A DNA stretch of 64,000 bases from Larix kaempferi (GCA_027924585.1 BSBM01000596.1:10962001-11026000), one strand, 5' to 3'. Positions 1 to 11,879 are shown, counted from the stretch's first letter. A program made the numbers and translations. The notes: a model not told the origin generated them from the letters alone.

Positions 1-850
1 GCCTGTGCGCTAGCCAAACATGCAAGATTAATTGATGTTGAGGAGTAGCCTGCATGCTATCCCAACATTCGTTATTATACCCATAGGAGATCCACGGCTT
101 GTAAAGCAAAGAAGGGTCCTATGGAATAAAGTGAAGACATCCAACGCAGGTATTGTTGGAAGCAAGAACCTTGAAGCATATTAAAGGTGCATGTGGACAT
201 GTAACCACCCTAAAGAGCTCAGCATGAGCAGTAATGAAAGATGGGGCTAGTGGAACTGTGTGAGTCCTAGCAGCCAAGAGTTAGACCAACCAAGTGGAGG
301 AACTCCATGGTTGAGAGGTTTGGAATAGACCATGGACACTACATGTCATAGCCAAGAAGGGCAGGTCAAGCATTCACGTTGAAGTGAAAGAGGACAGGAG
401 CATGAAAACCATAGTGGTGGTTTGGGTTCCAGAATGGAACAAAACTAAGAGGAGAAACTCTTACTGCTCTCTCTCTTTCCTTTTATTGATGCATTTATAG
501 AATTAGAAAAATTGTTGAATGCATGCATGACTGAAAGTAACAGTGTGTTTATTTGATTAAAGTGAATTGTGAATGCTAATTAATGAATTTCCTGTGAATG
601 GATGAACATGAAGGAATTCAGGTGTAAGTTGGGCAAGCATGAAAAGTGTGGAAGTCCCATGAGTAAAGCATGGACTATCTATGTCAACTGGGGAAAAACC
701 ATTGACTGATTTTTTTAATATTTGGGTTATGCTTGGCCTAACAAGAATTGTGATGATGAATTTCACAGGTAGAAATTGAATCAATTGGTTGCAGTCGGTG
801 CAGGCAAGTGTTGCTAGTGAGCAAAGTGTGGTCAGTTGTTTCCATTGACC
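1..850. other. Unassigned left edge, probably retroelement leader
   Basis: No open frame or RNA gene is convincing here. Because the next feature is a gag-like ORF whose element continues rightwards into an LTR, this stretch may be the untranslated leader of that element, with its 5' LTR outside the window. That is inference: no primer-binding site or LTR end can be seen. Confidence 0.3.
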
Positions 851-1315
851 ATGGCGGCAGACCAAGGGCTATTAGAATTGGTTGGAAGTCTTCTTCAAAC
901 AATTTCCAAGACCCAAGAAAATCTTGGAGAGATGCTCAAGATGCAAAAGCAGCAGAACGAGATGAACCACAAGGTCTTGCAGGACACTCTTCGTCTGCAG
1001 AAAGAGGTAAAAATCATTATGAGAGCAATCAGCAAGGGAAAGAGAAGTGGATCAATGAAGAAGCATTCATCCAATCGTCCGATTAAGAAACATTCCAAGT
1101 GGGAAGACTCAAAGGGTATTGAGAAGGTAAAGATGAAGCAACCAGCGAAGTGTTGGAAATGTGGAGGGGATCATTGCCTCCGCAATTTCCCAACAAGAGA
1201 ACCTCAAGAGGGAAGTAGCCATAAAGTTTTTAGACTTATGGATGAGCTGGAAGATCCGAATCAGCAGGAGCAGCTTGTGAAGATCAAAGGACTTAGTCCC
1301 GAAAGTTCAAAGTAA
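851..1315 (+). CDS. gag: Short gag-like protein with degenerate zinc knuckle
   Basis: An ORF of about 154 codons. I take the ATG at 851 because it sits in ACCATGG; an in-frame ATG at 836 would add five residues. The first 80 residues are charged and heptad-like (a likely coiled coil for Gag assembly). A basic stretch follows, then the knuckle CWKCGGDHCLRNF near residue 105. This is a CX2CX3HX4C pattern whose last Cys is Phe. It is far shorter than a normal gypsy Gag and lacks the usual Retrotrans_gag block. No protease, RT or integrase lies between its stop and the LTR at 1433, so the element looks like a gag-only, non-autonomous derivative of a Ty3/gypsy element. Assignment to gag rests on the knuckle and the LTR context. 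Confidence 0.55.
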   Translation: MAADQGLLELVGSLLQTISKTQENLGEMLKMQKQQNEMNHKVLQDTLRLQKEVKIIMRAISKGKRSGSMKKHSSNRPIKKHSKWEDSKGIEKVKMKQPAKCWKCGGDHCLRNFPTREPQEGSSHKVFRLMDELEDPNQQEQLVKIKGLSPESSK

Positions 1316-1420
1316 AGAACAGAATGCAGGGCAGATCTGCAAAGTTTTTGAAGTTTTGGACATGTGTAAATTGTATATATATGCCTAAGTCTTGGAACAC
1401 CGAGGACGGTGTTGTTCTAA

Positions 1421-1432
1421 GGGGGAGGGGAA
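1421..1432 (+). other. Polypurine tract of the left element
   Basis: The run GGGGGAGGGGAA directly precedes the LTR start TGTAATACC. This is the position and composition of the plus-strand primer of an LTR retrotransposon, and it fixes both the orientation (+) and the LTR as the 3' one. Confidence 0.75.
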
Positions 1433-2692
1433 TGTAATACCCCCAATTCGACCCTTAGGATATATTAGCCTTTAATGTAAATAATGTGTACATGTGATGT
1501 ATGTTTTCCTAGCGTGGAGCTCAAGACCAAGGCCCCACTAGTGAAAGCCCGAATTTTATTTAAAGGGCAAGTATTTGATATTTTGATACCATGTGCTCTT
1601 AAGCCAAGGAAATTGTAATAGGATGTAAATAAACATCATGCAATATAAAATACCAAAATTGGCTATAGAGGCAACGAATGAGAAGGGGCCACGTGTATCC
1701 ACTAGGGAGTGGTGAGGGGGCTATGGTACTAAACCCTAGGCTGCCATATGTCATTATGAGAACCCATTGACTTCCCTAGATGACATTTATGCCTGTTGTA
1801 AGGAAGTGGTTGAGATTTCAGCCCATGGCTTCAATGAAGCATGGGCAGCCCAAAAATTTGTATGGGTAGTTATGGGCTCTGTTGACTTGTCCCAAAAGTC
1901 ACTCTACCTCATGGGAGGTGGCTTCATTCTCATCCCTATCCCATGGTGGAAGGATCTATCATCATTCTCCATTTAAAACGAGCTCCCAACAGTGAGAAAA
2001 CCAGAAATCGCGACTTGGAATGAACCCACGTTTTGGGGAAGCCAAAAACGTCCAGAATGGGTGTTAGATAGTGAAATCCAATGGGGGATCCGTTGGTATG
2101 AGCCTTGGGGCGAATTTGGGAGCAATAGCTACCCCAAAATCCATGGGAAAACCCAGTTTTAATTGCCCAGAAAATCAGTGACGGATTTGGGGGTTACTTG
2201 TGACAGAGTTGTGAGAAATCCGATTGTGGATGTATGAATAGAGGATGGGATTGCTGAGTCCAGCTTGAAGGGTATGTGGCTCTGGGATTAGGCTAAGTGG
2301 ACTACCATCCTCCTCCATTTCCCATTGCATGCTTGAAAAACCCAACTGTGTGTTGGCTTAGCATGGTTGTTTGAGGGAAACCCTGATTGTGAGTGAGCCA
2401 TCTAGTTCCTCCTTGGTGGATACACAACCCAGCTCGGGGGTGATCTCTCAGCTTAAAGAATACAAGTTGGACAGAGATCTATGGTTGGGTGGAACGTTTC
2501 TCTCACGTAGCCAGTCGTTGGACATCTACTTTTCAAGATAAGTGTTCTGTGTATTATAAATTATTTGCATTTTGTGTTCTGCAATATGTTAAATTGTCCA
2601 TGTTTAATGAAATGAATTGATTATCTTAAATTGGAATCCATGCATGGCATTGTAATGAGATTGATTCCCTATATGCTGAATCATCCTCTGCT

Positions 2693-2730
<38 letters not shown>

Positions 2731-2919
2731 AGGCATTACTGTTTGTGTGCTTACTAGTATGTTTATTCCGCTGTGTTTATATTGAGGTGAATCTGCATAT
2801 AGAAGTTTTAATTGTTATGCATTTTATGAGTCAAAATATTGGGGCTAAGCCTATGTCAAAAACCCCTTGTGTTGTTAATGTCTCCTTCCCTGCATTACTT
2901 GATGGAAGGGTACGTTACA
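1433..2919 (+). mobile_element. 3' LTR of a gypsy-type element (TGTAATACCCC family)
   Basis: The LTR starts TGTAATACCCC just after the purine tract and ends ACGTTACA, so the ends are short inverted repeats (TGTAA/TTACA). It aligns along nearly its whole length with the solo LTR at 59697-61167 in the opposite orientation, which independently sets both ends (1,487 against 1,471 bp). The copies have diverged by many substitutions and small indels and differ in a TA microsatellite. The small reading frames inside are not conserved between the copies and are not genes. No target duplication can be checked because the left end of the element is outside the window. Confidence 0.8.
2696..2727. repeat. 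(AT)16 microsatellite inside the LTR
   Basis: An uninterrupted AT dinucleotide run. The related solo LTR has a short GT-type run at the equivalent place, so the microsatellite arose or changed after the copies separated. Confidence 0.95.
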
Positions 2920-2920
2920 C

Positions 2921-3612
2921 ATTGTTTTTGGGTGCTTTAGATTGTTCCCCTTTATTATCATTCAAGGAACTTTTCCTTTTGGGGACATGGGAAATAGTGT
3001 GTCGAAATTCTTGTTTATATTTGTAGGGACCTTTCCCATCATTTCCATTAACACATTCATCTGCATTTTTCTTATGACTGTCCCTAGATGGAAAGGAGTC
3101 ATTTTTCTTGGGAACAATGATTGCATTCTTGGCAGAGTGAGCAAGTGATCCCTCTCTTCCATTGACTCAAGATTTAATTCTCTGTCTTCCCTTGGGGTTT
3201 GGTTCGTTAATAGCTCAACATTTTTTCTTCTTTTGGGGAATTTTATTTTTAGACAGAGTATTGGAGCTTACGTAGGTGTAAATCTCATCGTGCATAGTAG
3301 GGTTCTTGATCTTGACACTAGGGCCACAAGTGAGAGTGTACTTAACTTATGGGATCCTTGAGCTTCTATATCATAATCCTCATTGTCTACAACACCTCTT
3401 GCATGTTCATCTCGCTTAGGGAAACAAGTACTGTAACCAATTGCAATTATATGGGATTTAAAAACCCCCTCGAGAGTGAAACCCTTGATTGTCTTCGATT
3501 CCTTTTAAATCAAATGAATTGAAACCTTCAGCTATTTTATCCAAATGGGTAATACCTTTGACAGTGCAGGATGTAAAATTGAAAGGGGTAGAAATACGTT
3601 GTTGCTCCTTTT
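2921..3612 (-). pseudogene. Possible exon relic abutting the LTR
   Basis: Read on the minus strand from about 3612 towards 2921, one frame runs with few stops, a frameshift near 3430 and two TGA codons. The predicted product is hydrophilic and lysine-rich, with no domain I recognise. The frame reaches the exact end of the LTR, which would fit an LTR element inserted in an exon. It could also be chance openness in a low-GC region. The function is unknown. Confidence 0.3.
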
Positions 3613-3649
3613 TATGATCAAAGAATTAGAAAACAATCCACTTTTCATA

Positions 3650-3806
3650 TTAAAAGTATGTATATATTTTTTAATTTAAATTTAATTTCTAATATAATAT
3701 TAGTCAATAAATTTGAAGTTTCTTGTTGGTTGCTTTAAAAGTATGTATATATTTTTTAATTTAAATTTAATTTCTAATATAATATTAGTCAATAAATTCG
3801 AAGTTT
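3650..3806. repeat. 72-bp AT-rich direct duplication
   Basis: Two 72-bp copies (3650-3721 and 3735-3806) starting TTAAAAGTATG differ at one base and are separated by 13 bases. This is a recent local duplication in AT-rich DNA; no gene is associated with it. Confidence 0.9.
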
Positions 3807-5617
3807 GAATTGTTTCCAAATTTGGGCAAACGTTTCTTCCTTGCGAATTTCCTTCAATTATACTAGTTTTGTTCATTTCTATTTATTTTCTTGTAAATTT
3901 TCTCAAAAAATTTATATCTGAATTTCACATTTTCCTCAATCAGCTTACCCTTTCCTATTTTACTATGAAATTTAGTAAATTTTTCCAAAGTCATTTCCAG
4001 AAAGCTGATCATGTGAGGAGAAAAATAGAGCTTATCTGGAAACAATTAGAGAGCTTGGCAGCTCGTGTTGGTACTCATCAACCAATATACAAGACTAGTG
4101 GGTATCATAGCTCCTCCATGCCGATAACAGTTGTTCATACCCCACTCAGTGTCGTTTATTAATTGTATTTTTCAGGAACAACATTTCCCTTGACAAAAGG
4201 CATGCAATGCAGAAATAGGCCAAAGGACTACATATTCTTGTATCTACAAGAGAGAACCCAAGATCTGAATGAATACTGTGAATGTTAATATTAAAAGCTA
4301 TTCATACATTGTGCTTCAAGTGCTTTCAATCCATACTTCCCTTTCAATATTCTGACTATTAAAAGCATAATAGGAACATGCCACTAGTCTAAAATAACAC
4401 AGAGATCTAAAACCATATGAAAAGGTAATCCTGTGAATGAAATACCAAAACTGATAGTGCATATGCTATTTTATTTCTTGATGAACTGAAGACCATTCTC
4501 ATTAGAATATCGTTCCATAAATCTTACATATGGCTTACATATCTTACATATCTTTAAGCTTGCAATGTGTCAATGTCTTAGCATTCACCCTTCCTATTTG
4601 CTAATGCCTTTGCACCTAGCATCGTCTGTTGGCCTATCATGGACATTGCCACTTGTGGCTCTTGTTTGAGGAGGAATCATCTCAGATTTCTCACTTGTTC
4701 TTTAGTGCCATCAAGGATTTCAAATGATTACTTTCAAATCTAAGTTCACGATGACTTTTCAGTGGTTAATGGATGACTGTTGAGGCACATTTGGAAGGAG
4801 AGTATCCACTTGTTGTAGAGGGCGCACTCGTGGGAAAAAAAATTATTTCTGAGAGAAAGGAAGGGCTCACCAAGTGTACACGGCAGGAGGGCGCACTTAA
4901 GGAAGCAAGACGACTGCCATATTTTATCATCTGAAGATGTTCTCTTTAGCCACTGTTGGGTTTTGTATTTTAAATTTTCTTGGGAAAACCACAACCCCAA
5001 AGAGGACGCATCAATACTACTGGAGATTCATTAAGGAATTAGTTTCCATTTTTCCGGGTGATATCTGTTTGCGAAGATCATTGGGAGAGGGTGCAGATTT
5101 CATGGAGAGTTGGAACTTGTGTGTGGAAAGTAAAACTTCATTGCTTCCTATTAATGCCTGCATATTCACTACTTTCCTTGACATTATTAAACATTGGTAT
5201 TAAAGGAGGAAGACAGTCACCATTCCTGTAGTAGCTTGTGTAACTTCCACGACACTCTACACAGTCATTATTCCTATAGCAGCTCGCTCTGTTTGAAGGG
5301 ACAAGTACACACATCAGTCTACATTGCTATTCATCTATTGTTATAAAGGGAAAGTCATGGTCTTTGGAAGGAGCCAACATTTGTTGTTGCTGCAAATATT
5401 TTATGAACTACGGGTGCACATTCCAATTTCTCTGCTATTTTCCAGGCATGTAAACAATCCATTTTTAATTTATAATCAGATATGAATATGCCTTTAAAGA
5501 TTGAATTTAAGTGATGGTTTGTTATATGTTGTGAGATGTTATTATGTGTGGTAAAAATTACACAGTTTCCATATGAGATACTCAATGGAAAACCCATAAA
5601 AATCAGTCCTCAGTCCT
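3807..5617. other. No recognisable gene
   Basis: AT-rich sequence with only short unconserved frames. A minus-strand frame near 5385-5600 (ending VGSFQRP) looks mildly protein-like but has no splice or family support. I see no LTR ends, terminal inverted repeats or RNA genes. Confidence 0.5.
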
Positions 5618-7834
5618 TTAAGAGCACGCAGTAAGCTACAGCAGCCAAGGTATGAAGTGTTTGACAAAATGGCACTACCAAACCTATATATTAGACCATA
5701 TTCAATCTTCTTTAAATCTCTAGAATTCAACAACAGTGTGTAGATCAAGCATTTGAATGAGTCTATTACCATTTTGCTTGACATTTAAGCCAAAAATTTT
5801 GGATTGAGTTTGATTAGGGACATTACACATATTCATCTCAGCCAGAGTGTTGGATTTGAAAGCTACAGCCATACGAGCATGAAGTGTTTTGGAAAAAATG
5901 AAGCAACCAGAATTTTATATCAAACCTTACTAAAGCAGACTTAAACCTTCAGTATTCTACAACAATGAGAAGATCAAGTAATTTGACAAGATCCTTAGCA
6001 TTGGATAGGGTGGTTGGACAACTTCTTTTGGGACAACTTATTTTCTGGCCATGCTTTGCCAGTAACTTTTACTGCAAAGCCCTCAGCCTCCAGAATGCCT
6101 AGAAAGGATGATCATATAAGCATTGCTTCTAATAGCATGGTTTTTAGTGCCAAGGATCCTCCAAGTAATTCTAGTAATGCTTTTCCTATCACTTTTGTTG
6201 CAAAGCCCTCAGGCTTGAGAATGCCTTCACCAAAACTAGGATTTTTTTATTTGATTAGTACACATTCTCTTTCTCAGATCTCATGCATTGATACATTTTG
6301 TCGTATGAAAACCGTGAAGGGACATTTGACTGCAAATGTAATATCACCAGAATATTTGTGTTTTGGCTGTTTGCAGACAAAAGTGATCCATGCACCATAT
6401 TCCTCTTCCTTACACAGAAGATCTGCCGGCAATCATGTCCTTCCACCCAGGGCTATGTCCAGAGGGCCAAGAAGTATTCATCAGGGTAATATATTGAAAC
6501 CCCCAGGTGTTCCTAGTGCAATACCATCCTCCATTTCTGTGAGCAATTTTAGTTTTCCAAACTATAATGCTATTGTACCACCCAACACTCCAGTGACTTC
6601 CAATTTGTTGTCTGATGCTGCCTTGAAGAGTTCTATCACATCCAATCCAGGTCCTCCATTTCAGCCATAGGTTAAACCAGACTCTGAAGTTTCCGGTCTG
6701 GTCTTGTTGGCACAGAAAAAATTTGGTGTTTCTAAGGTTTTGCAAACTTAATCTATCCAAAGAAGTGATCAGAAAATGGTCCCTTCAGATGTTTGTACAG
6801 ATGCCTCATTAATAGTGGAGATTGGTAAAGCTTCGAATGCAAGTAGTACTAGCATTCCTGAACCTGGTCATGGATGTGGAATGGTTGTTCTTTCTGATGC
6901 CATTACAAATGATCTAACCAAGCCTTTATAATCTGAACAATTGTTATCCCTCTCATGCAGCAAAATAACAAAAATATCTGAAAAGTTCCAGCTTGAGACT
7001 TGTCTTGATTTAATTCAAAATGAAGAACATTATGGACTTTCAAACAATGATTCAGAAGGAACCATGAGGGATGATAAGGTTGAGAATGGAATCTCTGATT
7101 TGGGTTCTAGTTTGCACCAGGAGAACAAAATGAAGCTTGTGTCTTGGCCTGTGAATTTAGAACATTTTCCATCTCCAAGACGGAACTCTGGTTTGTGTTC
7201 TACTTTGCAAGAGAATGAAATGGAGCATGTGTCTTGGCGTGTAATATCAGAACATTTTCCATCCCTAGGCCAGAAGGAAATAGAGAAGGTATCTATTGGG
7301 TTAGACATTGCTTCAACCACTGGTTCTGTTTCATTTTAGATTGAAAAGCATGATGGTGCTTCCTGTCAAGTTTTTCAGGAAAGTATCTATATGCAAGATG
7401 AGGATTTACATGATAATGTTAGAAATGGAAATTCTAATTTGGTTTTTCAGTTGTTGTTGGAAAATGAAATGGAGACTACATCTCAGCCTGTGAAATTTGA
7501 GCAGTCCCTGGCTACAAGAAAAGGAGAAACAGAGAAGGTAACTGAAGAATTCATCTTTCCTAAAGCCTCTAGTCTTGAGAAGGGTTTGGATGTAGTTCAA
7601 ATTGAAATAAATGATAGAGCTTGCACCAAAGCTTGCCAAGGAAGTATGAATATCTAGAATGACTATTCAAATGACAAGGTCAAATCCATATTCTCTGATG
7701 TGACTAGTAGCTTGGAATTCAAAACTGGAATGGTATTTAATCTTAAAGAGAATGCCACAAACTCTTCCGACAATAATCAACATAATACCACCAATACGCT
7801 TATTACTCCACGTGGGCATTTTGGACAAAGTTGA
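5618..7834 (+). pseudogene. Decayed plant gene with KPSGLRMPSPKLGFF motif
   Basis: From 6014 to 7834 a single frame (about 607 codons) is readable through stops at 6668, 6746-6750, about 6929, 7337, 7655 and 7832, with no clear frameshift. It contains KPSGLRMPSPKLGFF near residue 70, a motif I associate with uncharacterised Pro/Ser-rich plant proteins (from memory, not checked). Sequences resembling intron 3' ends (ctctttctcag before 6279, ctgtttgcag before 6379) sit inside the frame. The C-terminal half has three diverged repeats around QENKMKLVSWPV, QENEMEHVSWRV and LENEMETTSQPV. Before 6014, 5618-5740 and 5860-5960 are two diverged copies of another coding-like unit. It looks like an old gene copy that died by nonsense mutation. 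Its function is unknown. Confidence 0.5.
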
Positions 7835-8308
7835 ATAGTTGTGGGAGATTTGCTAGTTCTCTTTCGAGGTATATATGATAGTGGAATTGGCATAGTCTAT
7901 CTTTAAATTTTATTTTATTTTATTTATATATCAATATGAACATGGTTTCTTGCCGTGATTGCAGGTTAGTGGTTGTTTAAGTCACCTATGAATAAAATGA
8001 TCACATAAGTATTCATAGTTCTTGTCAACAAGCAAACTCGAAGGTATTGTTGCTAATATTTCATCTCATTTCATTTTGATTTATCTATTGGCTAAGAGTA
8101 CTTAGAGCTAATGCCCATTCTTCTTGATGTGAAATGGAATTAGTAGTATATTTCTTTTTACTATTCTATATACATTTTGGGTAATGAGTTTCTCCATTGG
8201 AGACTAAAGAAAATTACAAGGGATCGTATCTTGTTGATTCCAAAATTTCTATCTGATTTTTATTTTTATTTTTATTTTTAGAGGTTACTTTTTCCCAGTA
8301 TTTTTGCA

Positions 8309-8538
8309 TTTTTGCATCATTCAAGCATACAAAATAATGATTACCAAGTTACTGTAGATCCATAATGGCTTACCTTGTACTAGTCCTCCAATTTCTTCAA
8401 CTACTTTTATTAAGTGCAAAAATATATTTGCACTTAATAAATGCAGTTGAAAGACTTGAAGGACTAGTACAAGGTAAGTCATTATGGATCTACAGTAACT
8501 TGGTAATCATTATTTTGTATGCTTGAATGATGCAAAAT
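8309..8538. repeat. 230-bp inverted repeat (foldback)
   Basis: Two arms of about 110 bp beginning TTTTGCATCATTCAAGCATA are near-perfect reverse complements around a centre reading AAAATATATTT. Each arm includes the sequence CTTGTACTAGTCC or its complement. A near-identical foldback sits at 11532-11761. The shape fits a MITE or foldback element; I see no clear target duplication. Confidence 0.85.
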
Positions 8539-8581
8539 TTGTTTGAATATCATCACTGTCAAGCAATAACAACTTCTTAAA

Positions 8582-8655
8582 GGGTGCTAGCTCAATGGTA
8601 GAGGACCTGCCTAATTATAGGCAGGAGATTGGTGGTTCGATTCCTCCATATCCTA
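8582..8655 (+). other. tRNA-like motif, not a functional tRNA
   Basis: Contains an A-box-like TAGCTCAATGGTAGAG, a stem-loop CCTGCCTAATTATAGGCAGG and a B-box/T-loop GGTTCGATTCC. The middle stem-loop is 20 nt rather than 17, the D stem is mispaired and the acceptor stem does not pair well, so this is a tRNA-derived promoter relic (SINE-like or organellar origin) rather than a gene. The same motif follows the second hairpin at 11804. Confidence 0.5.
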
Positions 8656-8739
8656 TCATAAATTAGCGACTAAGAAAACGACTAAATTTGCATATATACA
8701 ACTATTAGTAGATAATTTCCAATATCTTATAGCGCGACT

Positions 8740-9353
8740 AACGTTTCTATAACGACGGACATGTTTTTTTTAAATATGTGAATCCGTCTCTATAGCCATG
8801 CACTTTCAGTGCTATTCTTAGAGAGATAGAGATCACTTTACTTACTTTTTTTAAATATGAACATCTATCGCTATAGCCACGCACTTTCAGTGCTATAGCC
8901 ATGAACATTCGTTGCTAGAGAGACGGAGATCGGTTCACTTATTTCTTTTAAATATGAACATCCGTCGCTATAGCCATGCACTTTCGGTGCTATAGCCACG
9001 AACTTTCAGTGCTATAGCCACGAACTTCCGTTGCTAGAGAGACGAAGACCAGTTCACTTATTTCTTTTAAATATGACCATTCGTCACTCTAGCCAGAAAC
9101 TTTCGGTGCTATAGCCACGGACATTCGTGACTAGAGAGACGTAGATCGCTTCATTTACTCTTTTTTTTAAATATAAACATCCGTTGCTATAGCCACGAAC
9201 GTTCAGTGCTATAGCCACGAATGTTGGAAAGTGTTGCTACAGCGATGAAATTAGTGCCACGAAAACAAAGAGTCTTGTTTGTCACTATAGCAACAGAAAA
9301 GTGTTGCAATAGCAATGATTTTCCGTGGGAAAAATGTCCACATGTACTAGTGA
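8740..9353. repeat. Subterminal tandem repeats ending in a CACTA-type terminus
   Basis: About five diverged units of 110-140 bp share CGCTATAGCCACGAAC, CGTTGCTAGAGAGACG and a TTTAAATATGAACATCCGT segment. The block ends ATGTACTAGTG at 9353, i.e. CACTAGTACAT on the minus strand. Arrays of short subterminal repeats next to a CACTA end are typical of that DNA-transposon superfamily. No transposase is present, so this would be a non-autonomous or truncated copy. Confidence 0.55.
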
Positions 9354-10113
9354 CTAAGCCGTGACCTTTTTGGGGCTGCTAAGCTGGGTTGTGACCTTTT
9401 TTGAGTCTGCTAGACTGAACCATTACTGTTCCTTGGGATGCCTTGACTCAATTTGTGGTATGCTGATTGTTCTGAGGTATTTTCTGTGAGTGTGTTGTTG
9501 TAATTGGTACCTACCATGACCTTTGCTAGGGATGTTGTGGTTCTTGTTCAGCCCATTGCAGCATGTCGAGCCTATTTAGACTTTATAGAGGTTTTTTGTG
9601 CTCCTTTTCATCCTCCTTGAGGCTGCTACTATGTATGGAAGTGTGCCACAGTCTGATGGGCGTGCTAGAGTGTGGGTTAAGGTTGCCTCTTCACATTTGA
9701 AAGGAGCTTCTATTTTCTTGATGTATGACTATCCTAAAACACCATCATTTATTGCAGAAATGGGATTGAAAGTTCATCCTCATTTCTAGACTGTTTTGAT
9801 TAATACCTTGAGGTCTAAATTTGTCTCACTTTTGCCTACAATTACCTATCTATCTCTCTCTCAGGTATGTCAATTGTTTCGTTAGTGACTTGTCTCCTAA
9901 GAGACAAAGTCTGATCATAATATATATCTGAGTATATAAAGGAAGGTCTAAACCACATTGTTTTCTTATTTTTGTCCATTTATGATTTTATTGCATGTGC
10001 TGGACTAATTTTGTTGTACATATATGGGACTTTGCATCCAATAGACAAGTAGAGTAAATTACAACTTTAATGTTTTCAATTTCTGTTTGTTTTGTTTAAA
10101 CAATGGCATTCCA
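9354..10113. other. No recognisable gene
   Basis: Contains short open frames (for example 9598-9789, 63 codons) with no motif I can place and no matching copy elsewhere in the window. Confidence 0.5.
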
Positions 10114-10770
10114 TGTGGGCATTTTGGACAAAGTTAAACAGTTGTGGGCGATTTGCTAGTTCTCTTTCGAGGCATATATGATAGTGGGATTGGCATAGTC
10201 TATCTTTAACTTTTATTTTATTTTATTTATATATCAATCTGAACATGGTTTCTTGCCTTGATAGCAGTTTAGTGGTTGTTTAAGTCACCTCTGAATAAAA
10301 TGATCACATAAGTATTCATACTTCTTGTCAGCAAACAAACTTGAAGGTATTGTTGCTAATATTTCATCTTATTTCATTTCCATTTATCTAGTGGATAAGA
10401 GTACTTAGAGCTAATGCCCATTCTTGTTCTTGTGAAATGGAATTAGTACTACATTTCTTTTTACTATTCTATATACATTTTGGGTAATGAGTTTCTCCAT
10501 CGGAGACTAAAGAAAATTACAAGGGATCCTATCTTGTTGATTCCAAAATTCTATCTGATTTTTTAAAAATATTTTAGAGGTTACTTTATCCTAGGATGGG
10601 CATATACAACCTAGGAATGAACATCCAAATCTTATAAAAACTCTCCAAATGTTGTCTAACAATATGTCCATCCATTATAATATCATGCAATAAGTAAATG
10701 ATGTATTGGTTGATTAGATGTGGAGATTTTCGTACATATATTTTAAATATTCCAAATTTACTAGTTCAAG

Positions 10771-11562
10771 TTTTGGTCCTTTGAAGTTAAGATGGACATC
10801 CAAATATGATTGAAACTATCTGAAGGTTGTGTAATATGTTCATGGAACCTAAGAGAAACATGCACCTGTGTTCATTTTAGAGGGGATGGTGGCTTGGCCC
10901 ACATTGGAGGAAGATGAGTTTGGGACACCATTTGCTCATCCTTTGCTTCTATATAAACTAAAATTCTCCTTTCCATGGCATCATCCACCATTATCTTCAA
11001 GTTACTTATGAATTTTCAGTCAAATTCAGATATCTTGGGATGACTCTAGATGACTCGGTAGATAGTTTAACAATTGATGCATGCTTGTCATTCCTATAAA
11101 TTTTTGGGATTTTTGCATTTTGCATCATTCAAGAATACAAAATAATGGAGAAAACAATGATCCCCTAAGAGATCCCCTATTGGAGTTTTGGTCCTTTGAA
11201 TTTAATATGGGCATCCAAATATTATTGAAACTATCTGAAGGTTGTGTAATATGTTCATGGAACCTAAGAGAAACATGCACATGTGTTCAATTTATAAAGG
11301 ATGGTGGCTTGGACCACATTGGAGGAAGATGAGTTTGGGACACCATTTCCTCATCCTTTTCTTCTATATAAATTGAAATTCTCCTTTCCATGGCATCATC
11401 CACCATTATCTTTAAGTTACTTATGAATTTTCGGTCAAATTCAGATATCTTGGGATGACTCTAGATTACTCGGTAGATAGTTTAACAATGGATGCATGTT
11501 TGTCATTCCTATAAATTTATGGGATTTTTGCATTTTGCATCATTCAAGAATACAAAATAATG
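10771..11562. repeat. 377-bp direct duplication
   Basis: Copies at 10771-11147 and 11186-11562 both start TTTTGGTCCTTTGAA and end in the first 30-odd bases of the hairpin arm (ATACAAAATAATG). They are of equal length with a low percentage of mismatches. The shared end inside the hairpin arm suggests unequal recombination or gap repair at the foldback. Confidence 0.85.
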
Positions 11563-11761
11563 ATTACCAAGTTACTATAGATCCATAATGGCTTGCCTTA
11601 TACTAGTCCTTCAAGTTCTTCAACTGCTTTTATTAAGTGCAAAAATATATTTGCACTTAATAAATGCAGTTGAAAGACTTGAAGGACTAGTACAAGGTAA
11701 GCCATTATGGATCTATGGTAACTTGGTAATCATTATTTTGTATTCTTGGATGATGCAAAAT
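11532..11761. repeat. Second 230-bp foldback
   Basis: Same length and arms as 8309-8538, with a few substitutions, some of them breaking pairing between arms (for example GTTACTATAG against CTATGGTAAC). It is part of dispersed repeat copy B. Confidence 0.85.
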
Positions 11762-11803
11762 TTGTTTGAATATCATCATTATCAAGCAATAACAACTTCT
11801 TAA

Positions 11804-11872
11804 AGGGTGCTAGATTAATGGTAGAGCACCTTCCTAATTATAGGCAGGAGATTGGTGGTTCGATTCCTTCAT
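11804..11872 (+). other. tRNA-like motif, second copy
   Basis: Retains GGTTCGATTCC and the CCTAATTATAGG stem-loop. The A-box part is more decayed (TAGATTAATGG), although the D-stem 3' side is GAGC here, complementing the copy at 8582. Not a functional tRNA. Confidence 0.45.
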
Positions 11873-11879
11873 ACCCTAT

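Larger units (their letters stand above)
7815..8740. repeat. Dispersed repeat, copy A
   Basis: Starts TGGGCATTTTGGACAAAGTT and carries, in order, about 480 bp of AT-rich sequence, the 230-bp hairpin, the tRNA-like motif and a GACTAAAT-rich tail. It matches copy B (10114-11960) closely. Copy B has an extra segment of about 0.95 kb between the AT-rich part and the hairpin. Homology ends near 8740, where the two copies run into unrelated DNA. Confidence 0.8.

Noticed and set aside
8582-8655. tRNA gene
   Set aside because: Anticodon stem-loop of the wrong length, unpaired acceptor stem, and a second copy with different damage inside a dispersed repeat.
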